DNA of 64,000 bases, from positions 436,501 to 500,500 of the forward strand of contig JBANSL010000003.1 in NCBI GenBank assembly GCA_037127255.1, in the 5' to 3' direction. Below, in pieces: positions 24,692 through 37,541 of the stretch; the first letter of the stretch is position 1, and every line of letters begins with the position of its first letter. The notes below the pieces were generated by a model that was given only the letters and a program-made list of their open reading frames with translations, did not search any database and was not told the origin of the DNA. A program made the position numbers and the translations under genes. Source of the DNA: Persicaria tinctoria. Its lineage: Eukaryota; Streptophyta; Magnoliopsida; Caryophyllales; Polygonaceae.

Positions 24692-27600
24692 CTAACCTGC
24701 AGGCCTCATTTCATGCACATGAGATTTCCTCTCAAATTCACTGATAAACTCTTCCATGGTTGCCTTGTAACCCTCCATCCCATGCACCTTCATGGCCAAC
24801 TCCAACCCCATGTTCATCCACTTCCTTGCAGCCGCGGAATGGCCAAGCCTCAATGGGCAAGAAGCTCGGTTCCATGCTGTGGTAGCAAGCCACTTCCCCT
24901 CGTCAACCGGAAACTCGTCCTCTTTCAGCCCCACCATGATTCTATAAGCTTGTTTGTAGAGGCTATAAATGGTTTCATCATCAGCCTCATAAACACCACC
25001 AACCGCGATCAGCTTCCTAATGGCCAGGGCGATGTTTTCGTAGTCAGGGGAAGGGGAAGCAAGGAAGGTAGAAAGGCAAGATGTGAGAGTCAATGTGGCC
25101 ACTTCAGGATTGAACCCTGGACCTTGTGACGCGGTGATCCCAATGTGGAGGAGGTGTGTTGGGTTGCAAGCCTTTGAGGTGGCGAAACTCTTCACTATTA
25201 GCTGTTGAGATACTGAGTCTTTAAGCCTTCCATATAGCTCATACGAGTTCAGTATGTGTATGAAGTGGAAGGTGGGATCAATTGTGTTGTCTTGGCAAGC
25301 GGTTGATTTGTTCCCAGCTGATGTTGATGCTAGTATCTGTAGTAAAGTTAATGATATAGTCAAAAGATATATAAACTGGTTGAGTTAATTACAATGAAGA
25401 AATTCAATTTGAATTTATACCTTTCCTGCCTTGTCCAGCAACTCAATGGCTTGCTTGACTTCTGCTTCCTGCAAAGGTACGTTCTTTTGTTTCTCACCTG
25501 CTATCATGGCGGAAACTGTCAATATAATTGACTTGCAAACCATCACATTCTTTTCATCGACTTCCTCATCATCAATCCTAACACCATAAAACTGGAATGC
25601 CAGCATCATGAACTCTGCACACAATTGAAAGTTTTTGTTTGTTCCAGCAATGGTGCCTAAATTCCATGAGGCAAGAGCAATCCAATTCTTCTCCCTTTTT
25701 CCGACCTCCCCTTTTCCAAAGAAACTATCAGGTCCAAGCTCACTTGCTCGAGCTTGAGCCTTTTTCATGAATATGAGAATCTCCTGCTCATTTCCAGGGT
25801 CATCAAGAAGGACAGTGATAAGGGTTCGAATAACCACCACTTCAGCTACAGGCATGGGTTTTCCAGAGGAGTAGAAGTTAAGCAGACTGGAAAGAGAAGC
25901 AGTGGCAACTGAAAGTGCACGCGAGGCAACAGCTTCATGGACAGCTAGAAGGAGGAAGTCCACAGTGAAGTCAGCACAGCTAGATAAAGCATGCATTTGA
26001 GTTATGGCGCCATCATGATCCTTCCTTTGTAGATATACTTTGAACTGTATGAATTTCAAGCAGTCAGAGAGAATTTGGAGTCACCAGTTAAATAATTCTT
26101 CTTCCTACTACTTTCAATATATGAACATAATGAAGCTTAGTGATCCAGAATACCAAGCAGGACCCAGGGTTAAAATCAGTTAGCACCAATGTTTGAATGT
26201 AAATTCGCAAACATCAGCTTCCAGATGCTTCTGTGTGTTTGTAACTCTTTATATTAAGGTTCAGGTTTACCACTAATAACGTGTGTAAGTGGGAGATAAA
26301 GAAGTGCACCTTAAGGAAGGAGCAGGCTATGTTCGGATCAAGCTGCAAGAAGCAAAAATAGAATGAGGAAGCTCAAAATGTTGAAATTAAGACTGTGAAT
26401 ACAAAACACTGAATCTTTAAAGCATGTGAATGTACATTTCTTACCTTTTCAGCCTCGTCGATATACTCATAAGCTTGATCAAGCTGACCAAGACCCAGAT
26501 GACATATGCACAGGACTCTAAATCCCTTGGCACGAAGAGCTCTATCCTCTATGCCACGAGGCAGATAAAGAAGCGATTTCTCATATAACTCTGCACTTAT
26601 CCTGTAATCTTTCAACCGGAAATGCGTTGATGCACTGTCATGGAAACAAGAGAACATGATCAGGAGATTGGCTTTGGGAGAGAGAAATTCAAATGAGTTC
26701 AGGAAGCTGACAATGTTTTAACAAAAAAGCAATCAACATTTCCCAGAAAAAAAAAAGATTTCTCATTGATTTTGCCCCATCAAGGATCTTAGGCATTGTT
26801 TTGCTGGACACACTTCATGTGAGAACAAAAAAAAAAAATCAATCAACTCGATCTAATTCTAAACTCTAATTTTACCATGATATGGTTTCCCCATCAGTGG
26901 CCTAAATTGAATTCAGTGACAGTAAATTAAACAATTCATTCAAATTTCTAGCCACTTGTATTCCTATATTGGTAATTGGTCTACAAAATTTCTGCTTCTA
27001 CAATAACCATGATAATACAAAGGAGATCAGTTGATAATAAAAATGCTTAGGTTCCAACACATAATATTTAAAGTCAAGGTTAAGAGCCATTTGATGAATC
27101 TCTCAGCAGTTCATCTAAATAGAGGAATGAGTGAAGCAAAATGAACATACATGAAGGGGGAACAAGTGAATTGATCATTGCAGCTAACATTAAAATCAGC
27201 ACAAAAACCACACAGTTTCTTTGATAAACTTGCTGAAAGTACGACTTGATCAAAGAGCAAAGAACTCACCAGTTCCAAAGGACAGCATGCATAGCTGTTC
27301 TCTCCTTTTCAGCCTTGGCACTGGAAAACAGCACCACCACTCGATCATCTGAAGCCAATTCCACTGCCAATTTTGCTCTTAATCGCAGCACCTCTCCGCC
27401 ACTGCCATCACCACCATCACAACCTCCCACCACCTTATAAATCACTCGAATAGCAGAGCTAGGACTGACTTGGCACCTCCCTAACAGCCCCATGAAGACA
27501 CTCTTTATGGTATCACCACCTGCCATCCCAACTGTCTTGAAATAGGCTTCAATTGCTGACACCCAAACGCCTTCCGGAACCCCCTTATTTACAACCATGC

Positions 27601-28603
27601 CTCTCAGCTCCTCCTCTGCTTCTCCATGTCTCCCTAACCCTAACCAGGCCTTCATTGCCAATACACTCAAACTCGGATGGGGATCAGAACGGCTAGCACC
27701 ATTATCTCTCAAAACTCGTACACATTTGATCACGTTCTCAAACTCTTCTCGTTGCAGATGGAGAGCCGCAATGAAACGGAGTGTTTTATCCCTCAGGAGT
27801 TTCAAGCTCAGTGTCTCGTCGGACCTCTTCACGACTCTCAAGCCTTTCTCACAAAGTTCTAAGGCCTCGTTCATGAGTTTCAGAGACATGTTCTTCTCTA
27901 AACCCTCGTCCTTGGACAGCAACGCCTTTCCGAAGATCAAGTATTGATTTGCTAGCGCCTTGTAGTTCTCCACTGATTCAGACAGGAATTTCTTCGAACG
28001 ATTGAGCAGTGTTATCGCTAGGCTTCGATCCAAAGCCTCCCAGGCCGTGCGCGACCTCGCAATATTCAGATCAAACAACAGCTTTCGCTCCTCGCGATCT
28101 GAGATAGTATCAATTTCGATGTGCGAAGTCAGATTCGTCGCATTCTCGAAGCAATCGCTCGCTAAGTCGAGTTTCCCTAGATCGTGCCACGCCAGTCCCG
28201 TTTTGCAGTAGAACGAAGCGGCTTTCAACGCTGGTGACGGAACACCAGACACATCGGCGGCGATCGAGAGAAGATGGGCCGCCACTTGCCGGATCTCGGC
28301 GTGTTGAACTCCAGCAGTGTGCTTCGATTTCCTGGTGATTGAATTGGAGAGGTCGACGCACGCATTCCAGAGACGGTAGCTGAGTTTCCATATCTGGAGT
28401 TTGGTGGAGTTGGAGAAGGGAGTGTGTTGACTCAGCTGAGACAAACATCGCCGTAGATCAGAGGTAAGGTGCTCCGGAATGGAGGATTCAGGTGAGAGGC
28501 GCTCGATTTCGTTGGTGAGAGATTCGATTTGAGAGAGATGGCTGGAGAGGGGGTCCTGGTGGAGTTGGCGAACCTCCGGCGACGATAGCTCCGATATCCG
28601 CAT
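24692..28603 (-). CDS. ZIP4: ZIP4/SPO22 meiotic TPR protein
   Basis: Five exons on the minus strand: 28603-27270, 26634-26445, 26342-26310 (33-nt micro-exon encoding [11 protein letters not shown]), 26044-25421 and 25336-24692, joining in frame to 941 residues, about the size of Arabidopsis ZIP4. The start is the ATG of [11 protein letters not shown]; the frame extends upstream only without ATG. The protein is a run of TPR-like helical pairs (for example [18 protein letters not shown]) with the SPO22/ZIP4 domain from about residue 170 ([20 protein letters not shown]). ZIP4 is a ZMM protein on meiotic chromosome axes, needed for class I crossovers and synapsis. Its neighbour FRL3 matches the Arabidopsis gene order At5g48385-At5g48390 as I remember it. 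The last codons lie against an AG|GTTAGT-like donor, so an extra 3' exon cannot be excluded. Confidence 0.92.
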
Positions 28604-28919
28604 ATTGTGTTCGCTGGGGAGTTGTTTTGGCGGGAAGTGGGTTGAATTGAGGGAAAATGAAGAGGATTTGGAAGTTGAAAAATGGAGGTTCACTGAATGA
28701 GCTTCACAAAAATGTACTGTGATTTCCTCACGCGAGTTCCAACATACAAATACACTTGATCAACTTGGCCTAAATTATGCATCGGTGGTTTTTTTCTTTT
28801 TTGCGATGCATGTACAAAAGTGGCTAGCCGCTTCTAGACCACCAACCAATAGTATCTAACGGATGTAACATCAAACTTTCTATTCTAAAGTGGCCCTGAC
28901 ATAGCAGTTGTGTGAAAGA

Positions 28920-29165
28920 GTCTGACAACACGATCTGCACACCTGTTGAGTTCTATGTAAACATGATGGAACTCAAACACCACAAACGACCGAATGATGA
29001 TGAGAATATCGGTAATTAGAATCTCAATCTTCCAAGGACATGACCAAAATTTTTTTAGGATGTTGATGATGGTAAGGTTATCACTCTTGATCTACACATG
29101 TAGAATTTCTAGATCTCTTGCCTTAAGACTCATCTTGAGTCCCGATGCTTCCGAAATCAAAGCAC
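28920..29165 (-). pseudogene. degenerate RNase H fragment (LINE-type)
   Basis: One minus-strand frame with a single internal stop reads ALISEASGLKMSLKARDLEI, then KSDNLTIINILKKFWSCPWK, and ends near ELNRCADRVV. This follows the plant LINE RNase H pattern (EALAL…, ESD.., N..AD..A). Ends are uncertain, and so is whether it came from a LINE or an RNase H-like host gene. Confidence 0.55.
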
Positions 29166-29169
29166 TCTT

Positions 29170-30590
29170 CTAGCCAATGTGTGCCCTTTCAATAACTATT
29201 GGTACTCCTTGATGGTCGCTACCCTGCCAATGAAGTTACACCATCTCTGCTGCTACCATCAAAGTTTCTTTTATGAGTTCCTATATATTGACGGTTTATT
29301 CCACCACAAATTCTTTTTTCTTTCTAATCGTAGTTGGACTTTTAATACTAGTTTGATGGTTTTCGTTCATGCTTTTTGTCTTCTCCTATATTTTTTTTAT
29401 TGATCTGTAAAGGTTTTTCATATTTCGAATCGATATGGAGTTATTGTGGTCAAAGATTTTTCTATTTCTATCTGTTCACGTGCACCACTAATATGTGGCT
29501 AATGTTGTTTTCTGTTTGTGATTTAGTTTTCTAAAAAAATTGTTATATTTTGCTTATATTTACTTGATTGACAGGCCTAGTTTTCTTATAAGTTCTTAAG
29601 TGTGGTTGCACTTGATAAAGAAGTGATTCGGGGTTTCGTCGTTTTTGTCGCACTGTTCACGACTTGTAAGATCGCTAATTCTTTGTTCAACAATCTAGTT
29701 TTGGTACGGATTTCGTGTAGATACATTTTCTAGATGAAATTTCTAATCTTCAGTGCCACCCTCCATTTTCCAAATCCAGTTTGTTGTGTTTTGGTCATCC
29801 GTGTTTCATGTTGTGACATATTGTAGTGCACTGGCAGCTGAAAACCACCAATTTTTACCGGTTTTCCAATACAATATGTCTTATATCTGGTTATCTGGTA
29901 TAAACATATTTTTTATTTTCACAATCAAATCCACCGACAAATAAAATGCTAGTCGAGGTCGCCGGCAGTGGTGAGGTTGGTGGTGGCGGTGGCTGAATTG
30001 AGGGGCAAATGGGGTTTTTTTATTTACACCCAAAAAAATTAACCTCCCAAACCTCACCCTAAGGTTTCATTTTCAGAAAATTTAAGCTCAAAAAAGACGC
30101 AGCTAAACTTCCCACAACCCTTGTAGAAGCTATTGCCAAACGGTAAACACCATTGTCAAGAGCTTTTTTTTTCCACGTCCAAAACCTCTTGGAAGCTCTT
30201 GAAACCTGGTTGCCAAACACATGCTATGTCTTTATCTTTAAGATTTGTGTTGTATGGTCTGGAGTCTGGATCCATGGATTTTTCGGTTCAACAATTATTT
30301 TCTATTGTAATGTCATTTGGAGTGTTTTATTCATGTTGATTGTTTTGTGTATTCTTGCACCAGCATCTTATTTTCTTCTGCATATTTTGTCCCGTCCAAT
30401 GCGGTTTGAAAGAGTTGTCTTTATTCCAGAAAAATGATCTATTTATCTTGTCTTAGTAGTATAAAGTTTTGCATTATAAAGTTTGGTTTAACTGTTAAGT
30501 TCGATCTGACGAGTTTTGCATCGGTGGTTTACTAATGTAGTGAGCTTGGGTTACACAGGGTTGAGTGAATTTTAATTTTAATTTTTAAAT
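29170..30590. other. gene-free interval
   Basis: T-rich sequence without a supported gene. It may be decayed transposon sequence connected to the RNase H relic at its left edge. Confidence 0.4.
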
Positions 30591-30594
30591 TACT

Positions 30595-30717
30595 TTTTTG
30601 TTCTGGGTCTTCCGGAAACACTCTCTCGACTAGTTCGGGGAAAGAGTGCGTACATCCCGACCCCCGAGACCCTGCTTTATCGCGGGATACACCGGTTTGT
30701 TGTTGTTGTAGTATTAT
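30595..30717 (+). mobile_element. SINE-like 3' fragment with (TTG)n tail
   Basis: Contains GTGCGTACATCCCGACCCCC, a short GC hairpin (ACCCTGC … GCGGGAT) and a TTGTTGTTGTTG tail, the hallmark of TS-type plant SINEs. A diverged copy in the opposite orientation lies at 49344-49415. The tRNA-like head was not recognisable. Confidence 0.6.
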
Positions 30718-31283
30718 AATCATAAATAAATGCACCTACGTTGTATTGTATGAATGCAAAACATTGCCCCATCCAATGTGCCAAAACCCACAACGTAATT
30801 ACCACGAATGCATCGGAAATACAAGTCTACATAGAGGGTGTCTGTAAAGACATACAGTATATAGGTGCGGTGCCGGTGGTGGCACCAAGCTAAGCTAAAC
30901 TGCTGCTGAATTATACAGTATTTATTGGTGATTGATTATGATAGATATTTCCCAAAAGAGTGCCAAGTAAAGATAAAGCGACCAGCAAAAGGATTTACAT
31001 AAACCAAGGTTCACAACATAGATAGACGATGAAAAGTTGAAAACGTCTGATTATACATTGAACTGAAGATTACCAAGGCCAGCATAAGCATTTTCCCTCC
31101 ATTGTTTTCTCAACTTCTTTTTTTTCCTTTTCTTTTTCCCCTTCCAACACTGCTCTAAATACTAGGCCTAAACAACATACATTAAGATGCATCCAATGTT
31201 CGACAAAGCGGGTTAAAAAGGACTAGCAGTTAAACATAAAGAAAGGATTACAAGTCATTCCATTAGCACAGATCAGTACCAGT

Positions 31284-33421
31284 TTAGTGAAGGTAGGCTT
31301 GGTGATGATACTGGTAGCCATTACTGAAGTAGTTGTTATGCTGAGCAGGAGGGAGCCCGTATGCAGCAGGGGGTGCGAAGAGAGGTGTGCAGTGAGAGTC
31401 AGCAGGGTAAACATAAGGTCTGTCGAACATGTACTGTGGCGCATACCTGTCAGGTGTAGGCATGGCATAGGGAGGGCTCCTGTCAGCTACAGCATTTGCG
31501 ATGCGAGGACCGTTTCCTGGATTGCATGCACGGGGACGCTTTGGTTGAGGCTTTGCAACTTCATTTGCCCTCTTCTTCTCCGCCTTGGCCTTCTCAAGCT
31601 GAATGACACGCTTCTGAAGTGGGTCCAGGGGATACTGCTCCTCGAGTTTGTGCTCCTCCACACATTTTATCACAGCCTTTAGAGCAGCCAGCTCGCGTTC
31701 ACTGACCTCAATCTGAAATGTTTGTGAGGTGATAAAATAAGCTTAATCCCGTGTTAAGAGACAAGGATCAAATGGATTGAGCCATTGACGATGTATCTCC
31801 TTATATGGAATACCGCATATAGACATCTTCAAGTGCATCTCAAGTTCAGGAGCCCCATGAATAAGAAAGCGAATCAAGAAGAAGAAAGAAAAGGTGAAAC
31901 CTGTGCACTGGGTGATGACGGAGATCCATTCCCTGGAGATACATTCCCAGGTTTGGAACAGCCAGCCTTGCTTGCCTCCTTAATGTAGGACTTCAGTAAA
32001 GCAACTGGCGAAAAATGCTCAGTCAGCTCAAATGCAAAGGCCAAATTGACAGCGTCAATTTGTTTTCCACTTGTTATCAACACCTGAATTACACCTGAAA
32101 GCCAAAAAACCACAGTGAACATTTGATTGGTGAAAATGATTTTGCCCATAGCCCCATACCATAATAAAGAAACAATAATTAATTGTGGTTTTATTATGAT
32201 ATGGTCCTAGGGATGTGCCCACTGCCCAGGTTTGTCAATTTAGGAGGAGATAGCAATCAACACATGATTAGAGCCCCGTGAATAAGAAAGCGTTACCCAC
32301 ATAAGTCATAACCACTGCATGTAAAGATGAAACTGACCTGGCATTCTATCAGAGAGTCCAAGAGAGCGACAAAGATCAGCAACCTGACGACGACGAGAGA
32401 CCAGTGGTACAAGTTTAGATAGCTCTTCCACATCAAAATCAGAAGCAATACAGAAGGTATCCAGCAGTTGCAAAAAAGCATGAGCCTCCAAAGAGTTTCC
32501 ATTGCTCATATCCAGTTCAAGTTCACCCAGCTTTGGCTTCCACTCAGTAGCAAGAATCTTCGCCCGTGCCTTAACTTCTTCAGATATTATGTTAGAAACA
32601 GACAAGGAATCCAAGGTAGTCAGCAAAATGCTAAGACACTCCAACAACATAATGCAGGTTCGTCTCAGCCCCAGAAGTCCAGAATCCTTTTTCGCATCCA
32701 AGCTTGAGAGGTCACCACGGTAGAAGTTATTGAGAGAATCCAGTACAAGACCAGCAGGATCAGGAGATGCCCTCAAAGCAAGTGGAATTTCTTCTCTAAT
32801 AGTTGCAAGATTCTTACGATTGTCAGAGATGAAACTGTGCAGACCCTCTGAATCCATATTCTGACATAGTTGGACAAGTCGTGGAGAAGATGTCACTTCA
32901 GCATTCCAGTTTTCAGATTCCTTCAGCTCCAAACTTCCATCGTCAACAGAAGACTTTATGTTCTCCGAGGAGACCTCACCAAATGTTATAACACCCGGAG
33001 ATTTTTCATCAACCAAAGTCACCCCGCCATTGAACTCATTTGCTGCAACAGCACACTCCACTGGTAATACCTTTCTGTACTTCTCCCGAGCCTTTGAAAT
33101 CGCAAATACAGCAGAATCTCTCTTTTCTTGAAGTTTCTCCAGACATTCCTGCTCTTTGGCCACAACAGCTGCTTTCCGCTTCTCCAGCATCTCTTGAACC
33201 TCCATAGTTTTGGTTTCATACACCTTTTCCTGGTCTTCCACCTCATGAAAACGCCTCTTCAAGGACTTCTCTAACCCATGAAAGTGTGCTTCAAGGTCTT
33301 TCCATTTCATGTTAAGCGTTACTGATCTGTGGCTTTGAAGCTCGGCAAATGCTTTTTGAAGTTGTTGTATCTTGGAGGTAGCAGAATCTAAGAGTACAGC
33401 AACGGACTGAGTGTCTTCCAT
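31284..33421 (-). CDS. FRL3: FRIGIDA-like protein (FRL3 type)
   Basis: Three coding exons on the minus strand: 33421-32338, 32094-31901 and 31712-31284, giving 568 residues, close to the Arabidopsis protein as remembered. The N-terminal ~120 residues are a long coiled coil (KMQ/E-rich, including EKVYETKTMEVQEMLEKRKA). The FRIGIDA domain follows (about 190-470; LVQLCQNMDSEGLHSFISDN, RTCIMLLECLSILL, DFDVEELSKLVPLVSRRRQV, KQIDAVNLAFAFELTEHFSP), then a basic EKAKAEKKRANEVAKPQPKR stretch and a Pro/Tyr-rich tail. FRIGIDA-family proteins scaffold transcription-activating complexes. The FRL3 clade is broadly expressed and its biochemical role is unclear. A 5'-UTR intron (donor GA|GTATGT at 34358/34357, acceptor at 33449/33448, 909 bp) follows a leader exon above 34358. 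Confidence 0.92.
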
Positions 33422-34357
33422 GGCTGATATGAACTGGACAAGGGGAAGCTGAAAAGATTTTTAAAAAAAAATCCAAAACTCAAAACAAAATTCACAACAA
33501 ATTCAGCAAAAATTAGAACAATGCATCAGTTACTGAAGTAGCAGAGGAAAATTAGAATCATGTAGCAGTTCACTCACTCTCAGTAGTGAAGGAGAAGAAA
33601 ACCCTAGATTGAAATTAATGGAGGGGCCCTAGACTAAAAAAATACACAGTTGAAAATCGCGGAGGAGACGAGGAATCAATCAGAACTTACAAGAGGAAAA
33701 TCGAAAATTACAGGAGGAGAATTTTTTTTTAAAAAAAATCATAAAAAGAAAGAGAAATCCAAATAATAAAAAATAAAACTAGATCTGAAAGAAAAAACAG
33801 AGAATCGACTGGAAGATGTAGCTCGTAGTGGAGGAGATGTGGAGAAACAGAGAAGAAGTACTGTCTTTGAGGAGAGGAAGATGTCGCTCCATAGTTTAGA
33901 AGAAGAATCAACTAGAAGAGGAGAAGAAGAAGTCGGATAGGAGGTGATATACCCGATTTCACCCGATATCAAAAGGGGAAAAAGTCCCACAGCTCAACAG
34001 CAGAGTTCCACAGCTTGAAGCAAAGCGTAAAATGAACCAATAACTCGGCTATATATTAAAAGAAAGTGAAAAAAAAAAGGAAGAAGAAGATGAATTGACA
34101 GTGAATTAGATCTGAGATAAAGATAAAACGGTTTCCATTTTGAAATTGAATGGGAGATCAACACTAAAAGCAAAGCAAGAGCAAAAAATCATAAAGAGGT
34201 TCCATGCCATGTTAGGATTTAAAAGCAAATCATAAAGACAAACAAGTGCTCGAGGAGGCGATCTAAGCAAATGAAACACAAAAATGAAGTGAAAAAAGAG
34301 GATAAGAAGCTAGAAAAATGGAGGGAAAGAAGGAAGGAAGGAGGAGATGATACATAC

Positions 34358-34520
34358 TCGGGATTGAGAAGTGCGGGTGGATCAGGCCATGGCTCCGCGA
34401 CTAGCAGCTGGGAGATGAAGGGCGAAATCCCTAGGAGTAGAAGATAGAGGGAGAGAGAGTGGTGAAAGGGGAAAGTGTGAGAGAGAAGCTGAATATATCA
34501 CCCACCTTTTTCCTTCCCCT
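34358..34520 (-). promoter_or_regulatory. leader exon and promoter region of the FRIGIDA-like gene
   Basis: Non-coding first exon ends at the donor near 34357. A GA-rich (CT-rich on the transcribed strand) segment around 34320-34480 is typical of TATA-less plant initiation regions. Confidence 0.45.
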
Positions 34521-34900
34521 GTGGGCTGTGGCTGTGCAGTGCTGGACCTCCTACACAGTCACGCAGCAGGTGGGAGAGGAACGCACTACGCCATTTTTCT
34601 CCCTTTTTTTTTAAATTATAAAATAATAATAAATCCACTTTTTCGAATTTCAATCCTGCAATCTCCGCATATTATTAACGGTTTTTCTAAGGCTGAAAAA
34701 ACAACTCTCGATCCATTATTATTATATTAAATAAAACTCTAAAATAAATATTACTATATTAAAAGTATTTCATTTGATAAATATATTTTATATTAAAAGA
34801 GATTTTTTAAGAGTATTTTATTTGATGCAAAATCTACTTTATTTATAATATATAATTAAATTTGTTTTAAATAAATAGTATTTATAGTGTTTATATTTTA

Positions 34901-35040
34901 CGGATTTTTCGCGTGGTAACCCTGTGGTATGGCTTAATTCGGGTGGTAAACAAAGGTTTTGAAATTTTTGCCGGGTAACCCTGTAGTTTCAGTTTTTTTT
35001 GCCTCGCGCCCAAAACTTGTGTTTTGGTTGAAAAATGTGA
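34901..35040 (+). repeat. MULE left terminal inverted repeat
   Basis: About 140 bp, inverted copy at 37542-37681. Includes TGCCTCGCGCCCAAAACTTG on this strand. Confidence 0.88.
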
Positions 35041-35966
35041 GATTGGGTTTTTTAGGGGTAAATACTATAATATTTATAAATTATGTGGGTGTTTTTAACA
35101 AATAAAATAAATTCTTCTAATCGACAGATTTCACTTTCAGAAAGGGCGATAAAGAGCTGAAGGGCGATAGAGAGAAGAAGAAGAATCTGCAGCGCCGACG
35201 GTGGGTGAAAGCAGTGACGGCGCCGGCAGCGGTGGTTCCCACGGTGGCGGCTCCGGAGGTGGTGTGTTGGGCTGTGCGGTGGCGAACATAGCAGCAAATT
35301 GGAGTCTAATTTCAAGGTAAGTTGTGAGTTCGAAATATTTCGAAATCTATGAAATTTCCATTTAATTTCTTAATTTGTTCATAATGATTAGGATGCATCA
35401 CCTAGGATACGAAATTGGGACCAAATCTTGGTTGAATGTTTTGAATTTCGAAATTTATTTAGGGTTTCTAAAATTTGGGGGTTTTTGTTTTAGTTGAAAA
35501 TTGTGATCAATATGGAATACTGAAATTTCATTGTGTGCACAATGAATCACATGGACTTTAATTGTGACCAAGTTCTAGAATATTGAAATCTCATTGTGTG
35601 CACAATGAAATTTTATTCACTGTCTTTTCTATCTCAAGTTCATGTGATGATAGAATACTGAAATTTTAAGTCCATTTTTCTCTCTTTTCTCCAAAGAGGC
35701 AAAGAGTGCTGATGGAATTTTATTGTGTTCCCCTAAGAATGAAAACTGAAATTCACCATCTGTGTTGAAAATAAAAAAATGCTAATTGATTGTGGGATGT
35801 GGGATGCTATCTAAGGTTTAAGTCCATCTCTTCTCTGTTCTCCTAAGAAGGTGCTGTGAAAATTTCACAATGAAATTTTGTATTTTCTGTACAACACCTT
35901 ACTTTCTTAGGATGATAAATTAGCTAGTGTTATGAAAATGTGCTTTATATTTTTTAACAAATTGTA

Positions 35967-36036
35967 AGCCTATTAGCTCAAATGGTAGAGCGATGTGCGC
36001 ATGCGCAAGATGCGGGTTCAAATCCCGCATAGGCTA
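35967..36036 (+). other. tRNA-like sequence, probably a pseudo-tRNA
   Basis: A 7-bp acceptor stem (AGCCTAT/ATAGGCT), D arm (GCTC AAATGGTA GAGC) and T arm (GCGGG TTCAAAT CCCGC) are all well formed, with A- and B-box sequences. The anticodon arm is degenerate and about three bases short, so a functional tRNA is unlikely. Confidence 0.6.
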
Positions 36037-36242
36037 ATCTCTAATTAAATTCAAGACTATAACCCTGTTTTGATAAAAACTAATTTGTAAATATTTGATG
36101 TGTGCAATCAAAATAGTCGATTTGGACTTGATCTTCGCAGCTTAGAGCTCTTTAAGTTATGGATATTTGTTTTAATGATGGTTGAGTATTTGCGTCAATT
36201 AATTCATCATAACTACACATAACACTGAATCCTGTTGATATA

Positions 36243-36313
36243 TAGCCTATGTGGGATTTGAACCCACATCCATGTGCATGAGCACATTGCTCTACCATTT
36301 GAGCTAATAGGCT
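36243..36313 (-). other. tRNA-like sequence, inverted partner
   Basis: Same acceptor and D arm as the copy at 35967-36036, with T arm GTGGG TTCAAAT CCCAC. Here the anticodon stem is intact (ATGTG/CACAT) with a 6-base loop CTCATG containing CAT. This is one base short of a normal loop and the variable region is short. Confidence 0.6.
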
Positions 36314-36667
36314 TAAAATTACATAAACCTTAGCCAAAAATCAGTAAAAGGGCTTTCTCATATGAGAGATGTAGCTCCCGCGGTTGAGGTGAAGGTCGAT
36401 TGCAGACAATTGACAATCTATCTAATGGGAGATGTGGCTCACGGTGAAAGGGTTGCTAGGAAGTGATATATTCTCTTTTGATTTTTTTCCCCTAACTACT
36501 GAACTATGAGCTCTTTGGATTTTTTGTCTAAATTTCATGTTGGATTCCATTACGGTCATTGTTAAACAAGCTTTAGGGACAATGTAAACAGTATTTGGAT
36601 AGTCCCGATATCATGCATAAAAATGAGAAAAGGAAATGCAGAATGTGAGACATCAACATACCTTCAT

Positions 36668-36778
36668 CTTGTAGCCATTTTCGAGAACTTTGAGTTGTTC
36701 TAAATCTTCTTCTAGTTGTAGTGGTGTAGGTGGCAGCTCTGCATATACTCTTAAGAAGCTTGAAACATAACCCTGTTC
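36668..36778 (-). pseudogene. captured exon-like block inside the MULE
   Basis: On the minus strand an acceptor AACAG and a donor AAG|GTATGTTG frame a 111-base open segment reading GYVSSFLRVYAELPPTPL, then QLEEDLEQLKVLENGYKMK. The phase is 0 at both ends. I do not recognise the source gene. Confidence 0.45.
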
Positions 36779-37541
36779 AAATGTGTAAGAATTTATGCAT
36801 CAGAAAGACTAGAACACAAAGAGCATATTGATGTAGCTAATTCTACCAGTTTGTGCAAGCCAATTTGATAACTGGATGTCAAGATGAAGCATATATGGGT
36901 TTTTTTTTTTTTGCCTCTTACAAAGCCAATATCCATGACAGTTATTCTTGATTGCGTTAATTGGTACTTGAATGTAGCTAAATTGATGATGAAAGAGATC
37001 AAATAGTTACTGTAGCTAACTAAACACAAGCAAATCCAAATCAACTAGCACATGTCGACTCGGATCATACCATTCTAAATCGGAACCCAATGAAACCCCA
37101 ATTTTTCGGAACCCTAAACCCTAAAATTTCAAATTTGAAACATTCAACCAACAATTGGCTACGATTTCATACCCTCGTGATTAACCTTAATCCATTTGAA
37201 AGCATAAAAGAGAAATTTCGGTACGAAATTGGAGCTAATCGACGTACTTCGATTCGATTTGCAAAACTCACATGTTAAGAAGTGTCACCACCATCGCCAA
37301 CTTCGAAGAGTTGTCGTCCGCCGCCTTCAGGTCCGGAGCCTTCTCCGCCGTCCGGATCCGTCGTCTCCCCCGTCACCGCCGGCAGCCGCATTTCTTCTTC
37401 ACCTCTGTTCAGACTTCGCACCTTCACCCTGTTCGCCCTTTTCCTGTGTCGATGGCCAGTTTAGAAGAAGTGTGTTTTATTTCTTAAAAAAAACCCAATA
37501 TGTTTCCAATATTACATAACATAGCCCTTTTAAAGTTGACA

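Noticed and set aside
30532..30735. Minus-strand frame over the TTG-tailed SINE
   Set aside because: Translation of a non-coding SINE.
35967..36313. Two functional tRNA genes
   Set aside because: Acceptor, D and T arms are good, but the anticodon loops or variable regions are short; kept as tRNA-like only.
37229..37519. Overlapping plus-strand frames in the MULE
   Set aside because: Open by GC-richness only; three frames are open at once and none has a clear start or domain.
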